DNA from: Gammaproteobacteria bacterium
GTDB taxonomy: Bacteria > Pseudomonadota > Gammaproteobacteria > Pseudomonadales > Halieaceae
Length of the DNA stretch: 64,000 bases
Direction: 5' to 3'
Assembly (NCBI GenBank): GCA_024644535.1
Contig: JAHEKX010000027.1
Location: 82,037-146,036, forward strand
The notes beneath the pieces were generated by a model. That model made no database searches. It was not told the origin of the DNA and saw nothing but the letters and a program-made list of their open reading frames with translations. Position numbers and translations under genes: made by a program. Positions 1 through 9,301 of the stretch are shown piece after piece. How positions within the stretch are numbered: position 1 is the first letter of the stretch; the number at the start of each line of letters is the position of its first letter.

Positions 1-777
1 AATCGCGGCACTTCGGCTAATCGATACTGATTTAGGCAGATACGCGCCATACACCATCATGCCACCCATTGAAACGCCTATCGAGAAAAACGCCTGCCCC
101 ACTGCAATTAAAAATACCTCGGGCCCTATCTTGGAAAAATCAGGAGTGAACAACCACGTCACAGCCTCCCAGAATCCGCCCGCGAAGACATTGTATATAG
201 CCAGCCCAATCAACAATATAAATAAAGAAGGCATCATGATGCTGACCGCACGCTCGATGCCATCTTTAACTCCCGCGTAAATAATCATACCCGTAATCAA
301 CAAACCAAGTAGGGTAAATAACAACATACCTTCGGTATTCGCGAGCATCCCACTAAACTCTGTAGCAGCGACTGCGCCGTCATACCCTGCAAAGCCCGTC
401 ACCACAGCTTTGTATAGATACCATAACACCCAGCCCACGATACCGGCATAAACAATCTCGATGGTAAAAGCGGCCAAGAGTCCAATACCACCGACAAAAC
501 GCCATCCGGTGCTTTTACCGCTTTCTTGCGCTACCGCGGCGACGGCGACAGTAGGACTGCTAGCACCGCGACGCCCCAGCATAATTTCGGCCATCATGCA
601 GGGAATGCCGATTAAAACCACACAAGTTAAATACACCAAAACGAAGGCAGCGCCACCGTTTTCTCCGGTAACGTAAGGAAACCGCCAGATATTGCCAAGA
701 CCCACAGCGAAGCCAATGGACGCCATCAAAAAAGTCCAACGCGATGACCAATGATCTTGTAATCCTGCAGCTGCCAT
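1..777 (-). CDS. Na+:neurotransmitter symporter (SNF) family transporter, 3' end outside window
   Basis: The first 259 residues of a sodium-dependent symporter of the LeuT/SNF family are visible; the rest lies beyond base 1. Such proteins use the Na+ gradient to import amino acids or related amines across the inner membrane. The N-terminus carries the family signature: an RWTF segment, then GFAVGLGNIWRFPY (first, unwound helix that binds Na+ and substrate), ENGGAAF, and GIPCMMAEIMLGRRG. Several further hydrophobic segments follow. The ATG at 775-777 has an AGGGGA ribosome site just upstream. The gene is read in the same direction as the aminopeptidase gene upstream of it, with about 50 bases between them. 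The substrate cannot be told from the sequence. Family assignment is secure. Confidence 0.9.
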   Translation of the reverse strand, partial: MAAAGLQDHWSSRWTFLMASIGFAVGLGNIWRFPYVTGENGGAAFVLVYLTCVVLIGIPCMMAEIMLGRRGASSPTVAVAAVAQESGKSTGWRFVGGIGLLAAFTIEIVYAGIVGWVLWYLYKAVVTGFAGYDGAVAATEFSGMLANTEGMLLFTLLGLLITGMIIYAGVKDGIERAVSIMMPSLFILLIGLAIYNVFAGGFWEAVTWLFTPDFSKIGPEVFLIAVGQAFFSIGVSMGGMMVYGAYLPKSVSISRSAAI

Positions 778-830
778 AACCTATTCCCCTATTGTTATTG
801 TCATGATGTAATCGCAACGCACGTTTAACC

Positions 831-2588
831 TTAGTGAGATAAAGGTGCCGTTGCGCGCTCTAACCAAATGCGAGTATCAGCGTCCACCAAGGAGCCAATT
901 TCTTGGTAAACACGCGCATGGTACTGATTAACCCAGCTTATTTCATCTGCAGTCAACATGTCTAATACCATTAAGCGACAGTCGAACGGCAGCAGTGTCA
1001 GGGTCTCAAACGCGTAAAAACCCTGGCGCTCAGCCGGAACAACAACCTGCAAGTTCTCGCAACGAATACCGTACTGGTCCTCTTCGTAGTAACCCGGCTC
1101 GTTAGAAACAATCATGCCTTCTTCTAAGGGCGTTGGACTGCCTAACTTAGCAATACGTTGCGGACCTTCATGCACACTCAGGTAACTACCTACACCGTGG
1201 CCCGTTCCATGTTCAAAATCCAGCTCTTGCTGCCATAAAAACTGGCGTGCCAAGGTGTCTAATTGCATACCCGAAGTACCCTTAGGGAAACAAATACGCG
1301 CCAGGGCGATATGCCCCTTCAGGACCAAGGTGAAATTCCGGCACATTTCTGGCGTCGGTTGTCCGATGGCCATCGTTCGAGTCACGTCCGTTGTCCCATC
1401 AAGATACTGACCACCACTATCGACCAGATACAGCGAATTGTTTACCAAAGGCCCGGGCAGACCATTGCGATGATTGTAATGACACAAGGCACCGTTGGGA
1501 CCGGCAGCCGATATTGTGCTGAACGAGGGCTCTAAGAACTCTGGGTTCTGACAGCGACAAGCATGCAACTTGTCGGCTAATTCGGCCTCATTTGGGAACT
1601 GACCCGCCGCCACGCTTTTGTCGATCCATGCCAAGAACGAGGCTTTTGCCGCTGCATCGCGTTTGTGCGCCTGCCGTGTGCCCTCGACCTCTACAGCATT
1701 TTTCCCGGCCTTGGCGGCCATTACTGGACACGCTTTGGCAATGACATTTACACCTTGAGCCACCATGGTCTGCCACGAGGCAGCATTGGTGTTCAGCGGG
1801 TCGGCCCCTACGCTTAAACCTGAACAAGAGGCAAAGACACTGTCTAACTCACTCGGTACGTGTGCTGTTACACCTGCACCAACGTGGGCTTGCCAATCAG
1901 CAGGAAGACGTGAGGGTTCGATAAACCACAGCACGCTGCCATCCGCTTTTAATAAGGCGTGGCTCTGCAAAATCGGCAACTGGGGAATATCACTGCCCCG
2001 CACATTTAAAAGCCAAGAGACCGACTCGGGTAAAAACACCCAGAAACCATCCAAGCCCATAGCTTCTAGTGCCTGCCCTAAGCGAGTGCGTTTCGATAAA
2101 GACGACTCACCAGTGTATTGCAGCGCTAAATTGAAACCTTGCCGAGAAACCACTTCAGGGCGATCATCCCATGCGGTGTCTACAATGTTTTTTTGCGTGT
2201 CGAGCAACTCCCGGTCAGACAACAAACTTTGCCAGCGCTCCAATTGCGTCTGGCACACAGTCTTGGCATCGACACCAATCTGGGCCTTGGTGACAGTATT
2301 GGCAACAACCCACTCCATGGCCTGGGCATCACCCAAATCGCCAATTTCGAAATCGACTGTATCTACTTGGCGTTTAACCTGCACTGTGTACCGCCCGTCT
2401 ACAAATACCGCTGCGTTGCTCAGGGTAACAATGACTAAACCCGCCGACCCCGTGAACTGGCTGACAAACCGCATACGCTCGTTTGATTCGGGGATGTACT
2501 CGCCTAAAAACTCATCGGCGCGCGGCACGATTAAGGCATCGAAACCTTGCTGCTGCATCTGGTTGCGCAAATCTGAAAGAACTGCCAC
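831..2588 (-). CDS. Xaa-Pro aminopeptidase, M24B family (long form)
   Basis: A 585-residue cytosolic metallopeptidase that removes an N-terminal residue preceding proline. It has the three-part build of the long (eukaryote-like XPNPEP1) form: two creatinase-like N-terminal domains, a pita-bread M24 catalytic domain from about residue 310, and a C-terminal extension. The di-metal ligands are visible: Asp in VDSGGQYLDG, Asp in TTDVTRT, His in GTGHGVGSYL, Glu in SNEPGYY and Glu in RCENLQVV. The start is GTG at 2586-2588 behind a strong AAGGAGG; an ATG two bases away is out of frame. E. coli PepP is shorter (about 440 residues) and belongs to a different subgroup. It lies just downstream of the T2SS operon on the same strand, with no evident functional link. 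Confidence 0.93.
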   Translation of the reverse strand: MAVLSDLRNQMQQQGFDALIVPRADEFLGEYIPESNERMRFVSQFTGSAGLVIVTLSNAAVFVDGRYTVQVKRQVDTVDFEIGDLGDAQAMEWVVANTVTKAQIGVDAKTVCQTQLERWQSLLSDRELLDTQKNIVDTAWDDRPEVVSRQGFNLALQYTGESSLSKRTRLGQALEAMGLDGFWVFLPESVSWLLNVRGSDIPQLPILQSHALLKADGSVLWFIEPSRLPADWQAHVGAGVTAHVPSELDSVFASCSGLSVGADPLNTNAASWQTMVAQGVNVIAKACPVMAAKAGKNAVEVEGTRQAHKRDAAAKASFLAWIDKSVAAGQFPNEAELADKLHACRCQNPEFLEPSFSTISAAGPNGALCHYNHRNGLPGPLVNNSLYLVDSGGQYLDGTTDVTRTMAIGQPTPEMCRNFTLVLKGHIALARICFPKGTSGMQLDTLARQFLWQQELDFEHGTGHGVGSYLSVHEGPQRIAKLGSPTPLEEGMIVSNEPGYYEEDQYGIRCENLQVVVPAERQGFYAFETLTLLPFDCRLMVLDMLTADEISWVNQYHARVYQEIGSLVDADTRIWLERATAPLSH

Positions 2589-2615
2589 ATAGCCTCCTTA
2601 AAAACGAAGGTCAGC

Positions 2616-3359
2616 TCAATACTGACCCGACAATTTGATACGCAAACCATTTCCTTCTGGCTGCGCAATTAACGATAGGTTTTGACGCAAGCGCTGATCC
2701 GCTGGCCCATCGGGCTCAATCAGCAGATCAACCGTGTAGTTTTGCTCTTTGGCTCGCAACTCGCCCGTAGCTTGAACAGCGCCTTTAACGGTAGTGACCA
2801 AACCCACAATATCTTGCCCCTTAGAATTCAGTGCTAACTCGTAGGTACCCAAAAGAACACGGTCGGTCTGTGTTTGCCATACTGCGTCCACCCAACGTAA
2901 AGACCCATTCAATGCCAACACGCCAAGACTTTGCGACCATTGCAAGTTCGGAAAATTGAATTCAAAAGCGCCATCCACCGACAAAGGTGCAAACAAACGC
3001 ACAATGGCAGCTGGAACGCGGCCTTGCAAATTGGCTAACTGGATCGACTCGAGCGAATCTAGAGTCACTTTCGCTTGCATCCACTGACCGCCGAGTTCTG
3101 TGGCAAAAGCTAGCGAGGGAGACAAAGACAGTACACTTAACGGAGACAAGTGCCACTCGACCTGCCCCCAGGTTATCACCTCACCGTTAGCGCGAGCCGA
3201 CAAATTTTGCGCCTTTCCTCGCCAAACCGAACCACTAACACCCTCAAGGTACACATGTTGCTCGGCCATCGGCCCCACCAACAAGCCTGCGGGCGCATTC
3301 ACAATAACGCTACCCACGAACACTGCCACGATAAGACTTAAAGCGTAGCGCAATTTCAC
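2616..3359 (-). CDS. gspN: Type II secretion system protein N (GspN)
   Basis: Last gene of the T2SS operon; the product is about 247 residues. GspN is an accessory inner-membrane protein with a periplasmic domain, found in a subset of T2SSs. An N-terminal membrane anchor (ALSLIVAVFVGSVIV) is followed by a beta-rich periplasmic region with the family's GxVWxGxA-type motif (GSVWRGKAQNL). The open frame extends further upstream, but the GTG at 3357-3359 sits directly after the gspM stop and places the membrane anchor at the N-terminus, so it is chosen. GspN is among the least conserved T2SS components; position and motif support the name. Confidence 0.85.
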   Translation of the reverse strand: MKLRYALSLIVAVFVGSVIVNAPAGLLVGPMAEQHVYLEGVSGSVWRGKAQNLSARANGEVITWGQVEWHLSPLSVLSLSPSLAFATELGGQWMQAKVTLDSLESIQLANLQGRVPAAIVRLFAPLSVDGAFEFNFPNLQWSQSLGVLALNGSLRWVDAVWQTQTDRVLLGTYELALNSKGQDIVGLVTTVKGAVQATGELRAKEQNYTVDLLIEPDGPADQRLRQNLSLIAQPEGNGLRIKLSGQY

Positions 3360-3360
3360 T

Positions 3361-3831
3361 TTAGCCACCCTGAGCCAAACGGATAGTGGCAGCGACCATG
3401 CCCACATCGGACTGCGACAAATTGACTTCACGCACAATGACACCTTGCTCGATTTCTAAGGTATGCAGGAACTGGGCGACATCGTTAAACATAACGCCCT
3501 CAAACCTTACCTGTAATTCCCCATTACTGCTTGGCTGCAAACGAGCGATGGGCAAACCTTCAGCCTGACTGGCCTGATTAATCAGGTTCATTAACGTGGT
3601 TTTCGGACCGGTACTACTGTCTTTACCACGCAGGGCCTCAATTTCAGCCACCATGGTATTAACGCGCTGCTTTACCTCTAAGGCTCGAGCGTTCTGTTGG
3701 ACAGCATTATCTCGCGCATCCGTAAGTGGAGCCAACACGCCCATCAGCAGGGCGTAACACAGAACAACGACAGCAAGTACAGCAAGACTAAGTTGTTCAC
3801 TTTGAGTTCGAGCTAAAAACCATGCTTTCAT
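3361..3831 (-). CDS. gspM: Type II secretion system protein M (GspM)
   Basis: A 156-residue bitopic inner-membrane protein. A short cytoplasmic N-terminus precedes one transmembrane helix (about residues 17-35), then a coiled-coil-prone stretch rich in Ala, Glu and Arg and a small ferredoxin-like periplasmic domain. GspM pairs with GspL in the inner-membrane platform that links the GspE ATPase to the pseudopilus. The start codon shares one base with the gspL stop (TAATG), which implies translational coupling. Size, topology and place between gspL and gspN all fit. Confidence 0.9.
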   Translation of the reverse strand: MKAWFLARTQSEQLSLAVLAVVVLCYALLMGVLAPLTDARDNAVQQNARALEVKQRVNTMVAEIEALRGKDSSTGPKTTLMNLINQASQAEGLPIARLQPSSNGELQVRFEGVMFNDVAQFLHTLEIEQGVIVREVNLSQSDVGMVAATIRLAQGG

Positions 3832-5018
3832 TATTGCCCCCCCACGCGCACTCGGGCGCGAACCTGATCGCCCTGTGCATTGGAATTTTCCAATTCGACT
3901 TTAAGGCCCGCTGAAGACAGCTTTGAACGCAGATTCTCTAGGGCATCAAAGTCGGTCGCCATCAAAGTTAACCCCAGCTGACCGTTGCGATCGGTGTAGT
4001 TCAAATTAATAAGTTGCGTTCCCGGCACCGAGTTGAGTACAGCGCCCGCTTGCTCTAGCAAGCTCATAAACCCGCCACTTTGTGCATCTCCCCGCAACGA
4101 GCGCAACTGCCGCTCTAACTGTTTTTCGGCATCGACAATTGCACCTTGGGGATAGACCTCACGATAACGTGTTTCGATATCACGCCGAATTTCGACATTC
4201 ACGCTTTGCGCCTGCTGCCACTGCGAGTAAGACAGTACCCCCTGAATAAGCACGGCACCAAAAAAAGTAGCCGCCACCCAACGCCAATGCTGCCACCATT
4301 TAGCCCATGGTAAAATAGGGGCATACCTGCCCTGACGCAGATTCAACGGAGTCGAAACCTCTCTGCCCATCATTACAGCATCCAACCAACCACCTTTGCG
4401 CACCAGTATTAACTGTTTGAGTGCGGGCTCTAACTCGGGCAACTCAGCTTCGGTTTGGCAGTAGGCCACAATGGACATGGGCGCCCCAGAGTCTAAGCTG
4501 GCGCTTAAAAATACGTTCAATAGGTCAGGCTGACACACAAACGCTTGCTGTTCTGAAACCCTCACTAAGCAGCGATTCCCCTCGACTACCACAACCCATT
4601 GGTCTGCAGACACGGGTAACAGCAAAGTGTCGGGAACCCATTTCGCAACGGGGCTGATCGTTGGCTCGTGCTGCCATTCGTCCATCAATATTTTGCGAAC
4701 GACTGCCACAGTAACTTCGTTTTCATTAAGCCAGCGGTGTGCGAAATGCAGTTCATCAATATCTTCGGCTAGCCAATCTTCTAGGCTGTAAGGTAAAGAT
4801 TGTGTAAGTAGCTTTCGCTCGGCTTTCGCGACTCGGTGTGTCAATAAGGTCGCCTGTTCGCTGGGGAACGCAAAAACGACAGAATTGCGGTCGTTCTGGA
4901 TTAAAGCATTCAGTTGCGCCATCCCGTCTGGGGTGGCAAGCGGCAAAGGAGTGTCATGCACTTGCAGTCTCTGCAGCACTAAGACGCCCGACTCATCGTA
5001 TTTGATTACGGCTTTCAC
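3831..5018 (-). CDS. gspL: Type II secretion system protein L (GspL)
   Basis: About 395 residues. The N-terminal 230 or so form the cytoplasmic actin-like domain that binds the GspE ATPase. A transmembrane helix follows (around HWRWVAATFFGAVLIQGVL), then a periplasmic ferredoxin-like domain that pairs with GspM. A TTG six bases upstream is in frame, but the GTG at 5016-5018 has GAGG at the right distance (six bases) and is preferred. GspL recruits GspE to the membrane and passes ATP-driven movement to the pseudopilus. Its neighbours are gspK and gspM. Confidence 0.92.
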   Translation of the reverse strand: MKAVIKYDESGVLVLQRLQVHDTPLPLATPDGMAQLNALIQNDRNSVVFAFPSEQATLLTHRVAKAERKLLTQSLPYSLEDWLAEDIDELHFAHRWLNENEVTVAVVRKILMDEWQHEPTISPVAKWVPDTLLLPVSADQWVVVVEGNRCLVRVSEQQAFVCQPDLLNVFLSASLDSGAPMSIVAYCQTEAELPELEPALKQLILVRKGGWLDAVMMGREVSTPLNLRQGRYAPILPWAKWWQHWRWVAATFFGAVLIQGVLSYSQWQQAQSVNVEIRRDIETRYREVYPQGAIVDAEKQLERQLRSLRGDAQSGGFMSLLEQAGAVLNSVPGTQLINLNYTDRNGQLGLTLMATDFDALENLRSKLSSAGLKVELENSNAQGDQVRARVRVGGQ

Positions 5019-5040
5019 ACCCAACCTCGATTATTGGTTC

Positions 5041-6060
5041 TCATAAACTCGTTCCTTGCACTCGAGTCAACACGCGAAACTGACCGTTTTTGCGCGAGAT
5101 CACAGAGTATAATTGCTGAGGCCTTTCTGCAACGGAGGCCTCGGCCATGAGTAAAAAAGTATTGGTTTTTTCGGTCAACAAGGGCTGCAGCGCGGCGCGA
5201 TCATTTTCGGCAAAAAACGGATCTTGTAATACCTCATCCACTGAACCAAAACCGAGTTGATCACGTTGTTCTATTAGTATTTGCGCCTCAGAAAGCGCTT
5301 TAGGCTCAAGCTGCTCACCCCCAGGCAAAGCCTGAAGCACTTGTGCAGGTGCCGTGTGGATATTGATTTTACCGCCGTCGTCAGGCCAGATTGTAACTAA
5401 GGGTGCTAGCTGCTGATAGATTTCCCAAGAAACACCCTCGATGGCCATAAGCTCACTCGGGCTCGCCCACATCCGATTCGCGGCGCGATAAGGAGGCTGC
5501 TTAGACTGATAAATCAAGTCCTCGGCCCCATTAGCACGAGGGCTGGCGTCGCCATCCAACCAGTCTCCAATCGCATTTACAATAGCGAGGGCTTGAAATC
5601 GGTCGAGTAGAGGGCCGTCTTCATCGACCAAGGTAAGCAACAAGCGCACAAAAATACGCTGATCAATAGTCAAGGCAGCAGAATCTGCAGCACCGGCGTT
5701 CCCCACCAAAGTATTCAAATTAAAACGCCCCTCCAAATCGACCAGTCGACCCAGCAAATAGCCACCCTCATCTAAGGGGTAAGGCGGACTTTGCTCGGCC
5801 CAGACCTCTAACAGGGTATCTCGTGACACCTCGGTTTGAGCATCCAGTTCATTATCGAGCTGTAATAAATTAAAGGCCAACTGTTCGGCACCCAACAGGT
5901 ACGCGTATGTCTGCTGCCCCTGAAAGCTGTTGGCCATACGCTGATAAAACAGCTGCCCTTCTTTTTCGATGCTGACCAATAAGGCAGCACACAATGCAAA
6001 TATCAGTAATGCAACCACCAGCGCGGCACCGCTTTGGCGACTAGGACTGCGGGAATACAT
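5041..6060 (-). CDS. gspK: Type II secretion minor pseudopilin K (GspK)
   Basis: About 339 residues, the large minor pseudopilin thought to cap the pseudopilus tip with GspI and GspJ. The N-terminus has the prepilin form QSG/AALVVALLIFALCAALL. As usual for GspK, it lacks the Glu at position 5 of the mature protein that other pseudopilins have. The globular part contains the alpha-helical insert typical of GspK, with Asp-rich stretches (VDEDG, WLDGDASPRANGAED). The ATG at 6058-6060 is preferred to one seven codons upstream because it puts the leader next to the cleavage site. It overlaps gspJ by 20 nt. Processing would rely on the peptidase encoded at 36210-37067. Confidence 0.93.
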   Translation of the reverse strand: MYSRSPSRQSGAALVVALLIFALCAALLVSIEKEGQLFYQRMANSFQGQQTYAYLLGAEQLAFNLLQLDNELDAQTEVSRDTLLEVWAEQSPPYPLDEGGYLLGRLVDLEGRFNLNTLVGNAGAADSAALTIDQRIFVRLLLTLVDEDGPLLDRFQALAIVNAIGDWLDGDASPRANGAEDLIYQSKQPPYRAANRMWASPSELMAIEGVSWEIYQQLAPLVTIWPDDGGKINIHTAPAQVLQALPGGEQLEPKALSEAQILIEQRDQLGFGSVDEVLQDPFFAENDRAALQPLLTEKTNTFLLMAEASVAERPQQLYSVISRKNGQFRVLTRVQGTSL

Positions 6061-6721
6061 ACAGTCGCTCCATGTCACCAAGATCGTCCAGACTCAAACG
6101 TATTGCTAACGCCACCGGAAGATCTTGATTTGGCGTCCCTTCGACCCCCCAATCTCGCAGCCAGCGCGACGTATCCAGCAGACCATCACTGGGACGAGAG
6201 GGCAGACTCGAAATCAAGTCAGGTGACAAAAATACAACTTCAAACCGCGAAACACCTTGTAGTATCGCTACCGCGCCATCTCCCAGCACGGCGGGATTAT
6301 CAGGATCAAGCCGATAACTGCGGTCTAGTGCAGTCGAACGCATTCGAAATAAGGTGTTGTCGTCTAGGTAATAATACACACGTTCTAAATGGCTACGTGG
6401 CGTCGAGCCCATATTCATCCAGCCAGAGCGTGTTAAACCCAACATACCGCGATAACTATCACCGCCGATCATCGCGGGCTCGGTAAAACCCAGTTCATCA
6501 CGAATTGAGCGATTGACGCTCTGATTCACATCGCGGCTGATCATCCGCAAAGCTTTGCTGAGCTCCGTCGTTCTATTCATAGCCTGACGGGTTTGATCCA
6601 GGTTATCCAGTACCGCCGATAAGCCGCTGTAGGCAATGGTTGCCACTACCACAGTTAAAGCCATGGCAATTAGCACTTCGATTAACGTGAAGCCCTGCTG
6701 GTTGCGAAAGTGGCTTATCAC
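6041..6721 (-). CDS. gspJ: Type II secretion minor pseudopilin J (GspJ)
   Basis: 226 residues. The prepilin leader and N-methylation site read [16 protein letters not shown], followed by the hydrophobic helix that packs in the pseudopilus. The downstream domain matches GspJ in size and position, with motifs such as TRSGW and YYLDD. The start is GTG at 6719-6721, overlapping the gspI stop by four bases (GTGA), which indicates coupled translation. GspJ forms the tip complex with GspI and GspK. Confidence 0.93.
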   Translation of the reverse strand: MISHFRNQQGFTLIEVLIAMALTVVVATIAYSGLSAVLDNLDQTRQAMNRTTELSKALRMISRDVNQSVNRSIRDELGFTEPAMIGGDSYRGMLGLTRSGWMNMGSTPRSHLERVYYYLDDNTLFRMRSTALDRSYRLDPDNPAVLGDGAVAILQGVSRFEVVFLSPDLISSLPSRPSDGLLDTSRWLRDWGVEGTPNQDLPVALAIRLSLDDLGDMERLYVFPQS

Positions 6722-7107
6722 GAGCGCTCCTCACGCAAAAAAAACACCTGAGTTAGCAACGGCAGCTCGTCATCTTCAGCGGCAAAGACTTTAAGCTCGT
6801 ATCGAAAAAAAAAGTCTATTGGGGTTTTTTCTTTACTTAATAACCAGTACCACTGTCTGTCGGCTAGCGTGTATTCTCCGCTCTGTTTACCGTCGAGTGT
6901 AAATCCACGCGTTTGTGTGAGCAACTCGACCTCGGTCCACTTGTTTTCGATGACTTGCGAGGCCAACCACTTGTCACGCAGGTAGCCGGTGTTATCGACT
7001 TGCTGCATGTAAACAAATAGCAGTGCTGGCAGAGCTACGGCAACAACGGCTAAGGCCACCATCACCTCAACCAGAGTAAATCCACGCTGTGCGTTTAAGA
7101 GCCTCAT
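6718..7107 (-). CDS. gspI: Type II secretion minor pseudopilin I (GspI)
   Basis: About 129 residues, with a class III prepilin signal QRG/FTLVEVMVALAVVAVALPALL and a small C-terminal domain. The ATG at 7105-7107 overlaps the gspH stop by four bases (ATGA) and gives a 7-residue leader. An ATG 18 codons upstream would give an atypically long leader and lies within gspH. GspI is regarded as the nucleator of the pseudopilus tip complex. Confidence 0.93.
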   Translation of the reverse strand: MRLLNAQRGFTLVEVMVALAVVAVALPALLFVYMQQVDNTGYLRDKWLASQVIENKWTEVELLTQTRGFTLDGKQSGEYTLADRQWYWLLSKEKTPIDFFFRYELKVFAAEDDELPLLTQVFFLREERS

Positions 7108-7643
7108 GGTTGCTCCAAGGTGGCTTTGGCGCCACCAAAGATCGTCCATTCCACACGCCAAAATCGTGAGGTATCGTTTTTGTCTTCAACAATTAAACGA
7201 CCTGCGCTCATCTCGCCACTGGGAAGCAAACGCAATACCGGCTGCCATTGTTCAGCCTCTACCGGACGCGCATTGATCTCCACCAAAGTGCCTTCAATTT
7301 CCAGATCAATTTCAAGTTCAGTATCAAAACGCACCGCTTGGCTTAACACCTGATCGTTGACACCGACCCATTGATTGTCGTCGATCTGCTTGTAGGTAAA
7401 GATTATGTTTCCCATTCCCGAATTTTCGCGCTCGACGAACAAGCCATAAATCGTATTCGCGTACTCGGCTTCTTCTAGCGCGTAGTTCAACGTTCGCTCA
7501 AATTGCTGGGCAGCATCTTCTGCCAGGCGGTCACGCTTAGGCGAGCTCACATTCAGCATGACCACCGAGGCGACCATCACTATCACGAATACTGCGACCA
7601 GTATTTCGATTAATGAAAATCCTCGATGGCGCTGAGCTCGCAT
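7104..7643 (-). CDS. gspH: Type II secretion minor pseudopilin H (GspH)
   Basis: About 179 residues, with the prepilin signal HRG/FSLIEILVAVFVIVMVASVV and a beta-rich C-terminal domain of GspH type. The ATG at 7641-7643 shares one base with the gspG stop (TAATG) and is preferred to an in-frame ATG seven codons upstream that lies inside gspG. GspH joins the shaft built of GspG to the I-J-K tip. Confidence 0.92.
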   Translation of the reverse strand: MRAQRHRGFSLIEILVAVFVIVMVASVVMLNVSSPKRDRLAEDAAQQFERTLNYALEEAEYANTIYGLFVERENSGMGNIIFTYKQIDDNQWVGVNDQVLSQAVRFDTELEIDLEIEGTLVEINARPVEAEQWQPVLRLLPSGEMSAGRLIVEDKNDTSRFWRVEWTIFGGAKATLEQP

Positions 7644-8071
7644 TAGGCGTTCGGCTTGGCCCAATTACCAATGTCAGCGTTCTGCTCTTCGCCACCAGAC
7701 AGGCCATCTGCGCCCAGCGAGTAAATATCGACTTCGCCATTTTCACCAGGCTGCAAATACAAATAAGGACGCCCCCAAGGATCAAGCGGCAACTCAGGTA
7801 AATAACCGCCCTTTTTAAAATTACGCGGCTCTGGGTCAATCGAGCTGGGTGCGACCAAGGCTTCTAAGCCTTGTTCGGTGGAGGGATACACATAATTATC
7901 AAGACGATAAATTTTCAGCGCCGTTTCTATCGCTTTAAAGTCGGCATAGACCTTTTGCACCCGCGCCTCATCGGCACGATTTAATACCGTTGGCGCAACG
8001 ACGCTGATTAGCAGCCCCATGATAACCAGTACGACCAAGATCTCGATTAAAGAAAACCCTTGTTGTTTCAT
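7643..8071 (-). CDS. gspG: Type II secretion major pseudopilin G (GspG)
   Basis: 142 residues, the major shaft subunit of the pseudopilus. After a very short leader, MKQQG/FSLIEILVVLVIMGLL is a canonical cleavage and methylation site with Glu5. The rest shows the GspG hallmarks: a TALKIYRLDNYVYPSTEQGLEAL stretch spread over residues 46-68 (core YRLDN, YPSTEQGL), then DPWGRPYLY and a C-terminal Asp-rich calcium-binding loop (SLGADGLSGG). It follows gspF after three bases. Confidence 0.97.
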   Translation of the reverse strand: MKQQGFSLIEILVVLVIMGLLISVVAPTVLNRADEARVQKVYADFKAIETALKIYRLDNYVYPSTEQGLEALVAPSSIDPEPRNFKKGGYLPELPLDPWGRPYLYLQPGENGEVDIYSLGADGLSGGEEQNADIGNWAKPNA

Positions 8072-8074
8072 CTG

Positions 8075-9298
8075 TTACCTCACCATCGAATTCAAATCAA
8101 AAATTGGCAGTAAAATCGCCAACACAATTGTTAACACCATACCGCCCATAAAAACGACCATGAGAGGCTCAAACAAGGCGCTCACCGTTCCCATGGTCAT
8201 CTCAAGCTCGCGCTCTTGGTTAGTGGCCGAGCGCTCAAGCATTTGCTCTAACTCGCCGCTGGCCTCGCCGCTGGCAACCATGTGCACCATCATAGGCGGA
8301 AAGCGACCGCTCACAGCCAATGCGCGGTGCAAACTACCCCCCTCTTCGACCGCTTGAGCGACGCTACTGGCGTCTTCGCGAAGTACTAAGTTACTAAGCA
8401 CCTGACCCGCAATGCGCAAACCTTCCAACAGCGGCACACCACTGACCATCAAAATGCTCAAGGTCGACGCGAAACGGGCCGTATCCATGGCGACAACCAC
8501 TCGGGATACGAACGGAATTTTTAACAGCGCCCAATGCCAACGCCTTTTATTCTGGGGCTGAGCCACCCAATAGCGCCACGCAAAAACTAAGCCCACAAGT
8601 GCCAGTAATAACCACAGACCTCGATGCTGTAAAAAGTCGCTGACCGCAATAAGTCCCACGGTTAAGGGTGGCAGATCGGTTTGAGTATGCGCAAAAATTC
8701 CAACCAATTCTGGAACAACATAAACCATCAATGCCACAACCACCGACACCGCTACCCCCAACAAGATGAAGGGATAAATCAATGCCATCATCAATTTTTG
8801 TTGAGTATATTGCCGTTGCTCGGTGTAGTCGGCTAACTGCATCAATACTTGCGCTAAAAACCCGGCGTGTTCTCCGGCGGTCACCATAGCGCGATACATC
8901 TCATCGAATACCTTAGGGTACTCACCCAAGGCATAGGCTAAGGTGTAACCTTCGGCGACTCGCGCGCGCACTTGCAACAATAAAGCTTTGAGCTTGGGCT
9001 TGCGCGACTGCTCTGCCGCGGCGCGCAAACTTTCATCAATAGGCATATTCGATTGAATTAAGGTCGCCAACTGTCGCGTCATTAGCGCCAGGTCGCCGGT
9101 CGACACTTTGGTCGCGGTGAATAAGGAAGCCAGCGATTTTCGCTCGTTTAGCGCCACTCTGCCCGCTTCTTCAATGGCTACTGGGCGCAAAGATCGCTCG
9201 CGCAATAACCAGCGCACGTGGCGATCAGAATCGCCCTCTAACAACCCCTTTACGAGCTTGCCATAGGCATCCAAGGCTTTGTAGCGAAAGGCTGGCAC
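8075..9298 (-). CDS. gspF: Type II secretion inner-membrane platform protein F (GspF)
   Basis: 407 residues, a polytopic inner-membrane protein with two tandem cytoplasmic T2SSF domains and three predicted membrane segments (around residues 170-195, 220-240 and 375-400). Typical motifs are visible: LALMTRQLATLIQSNMP and VASGEASGELEQML. GspF is the rotor-like platform on which GspE acts to assemble the pseudopilus. The start codon is GTG at 9296-9298, three bases after the gspE stop. It is paralogous to pilC at 34982-36193. Confidence 0.96.
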   Translation of the reverse strand: MPAFRYKALDAYGKLVKGLLEGDSDRHVRWLLRERSLRPVAIEEAGRVALNERKSLASLFTATKVSTGDLALMTRQLATLIQSNMPIDESLRAAAEQSRKPKLKALLLQVRARVAEGYTLAYALGEYPKVFDEMYRAMVTAGEHAGFLAQVLMQLADYTEQRQYTQQKLMMALIYPFILLGVAVSVVVALMVYVVPELVGIFAHTQTDLPPLTVGLIAVSDFLQHRGLWLLLALVGLVFAWRYWVAQPQNKRRWHWALLKIPFVSRVVVAMDTARFASTLSILMVSGVPLLEGLRIAGQVLSNLVLREDASSVAQAVEEGGSLHRALAVSGRFPPMMVHMVASGEASGELEQMLERSATNQERELEMTMGTVSALFEPLMVVFMGGMVLTIVLAILLPIFDLNSMVR

Positions 9299-9301
9299 CG
9301 G

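Noticed and set aside
1765..2592. 275-codon open frame on the plus strand
   Set aside because: It lies wholly antisense to the aminopeptidase gene, whose metal-binding motifs are intact, and its translation resembles no protein family.
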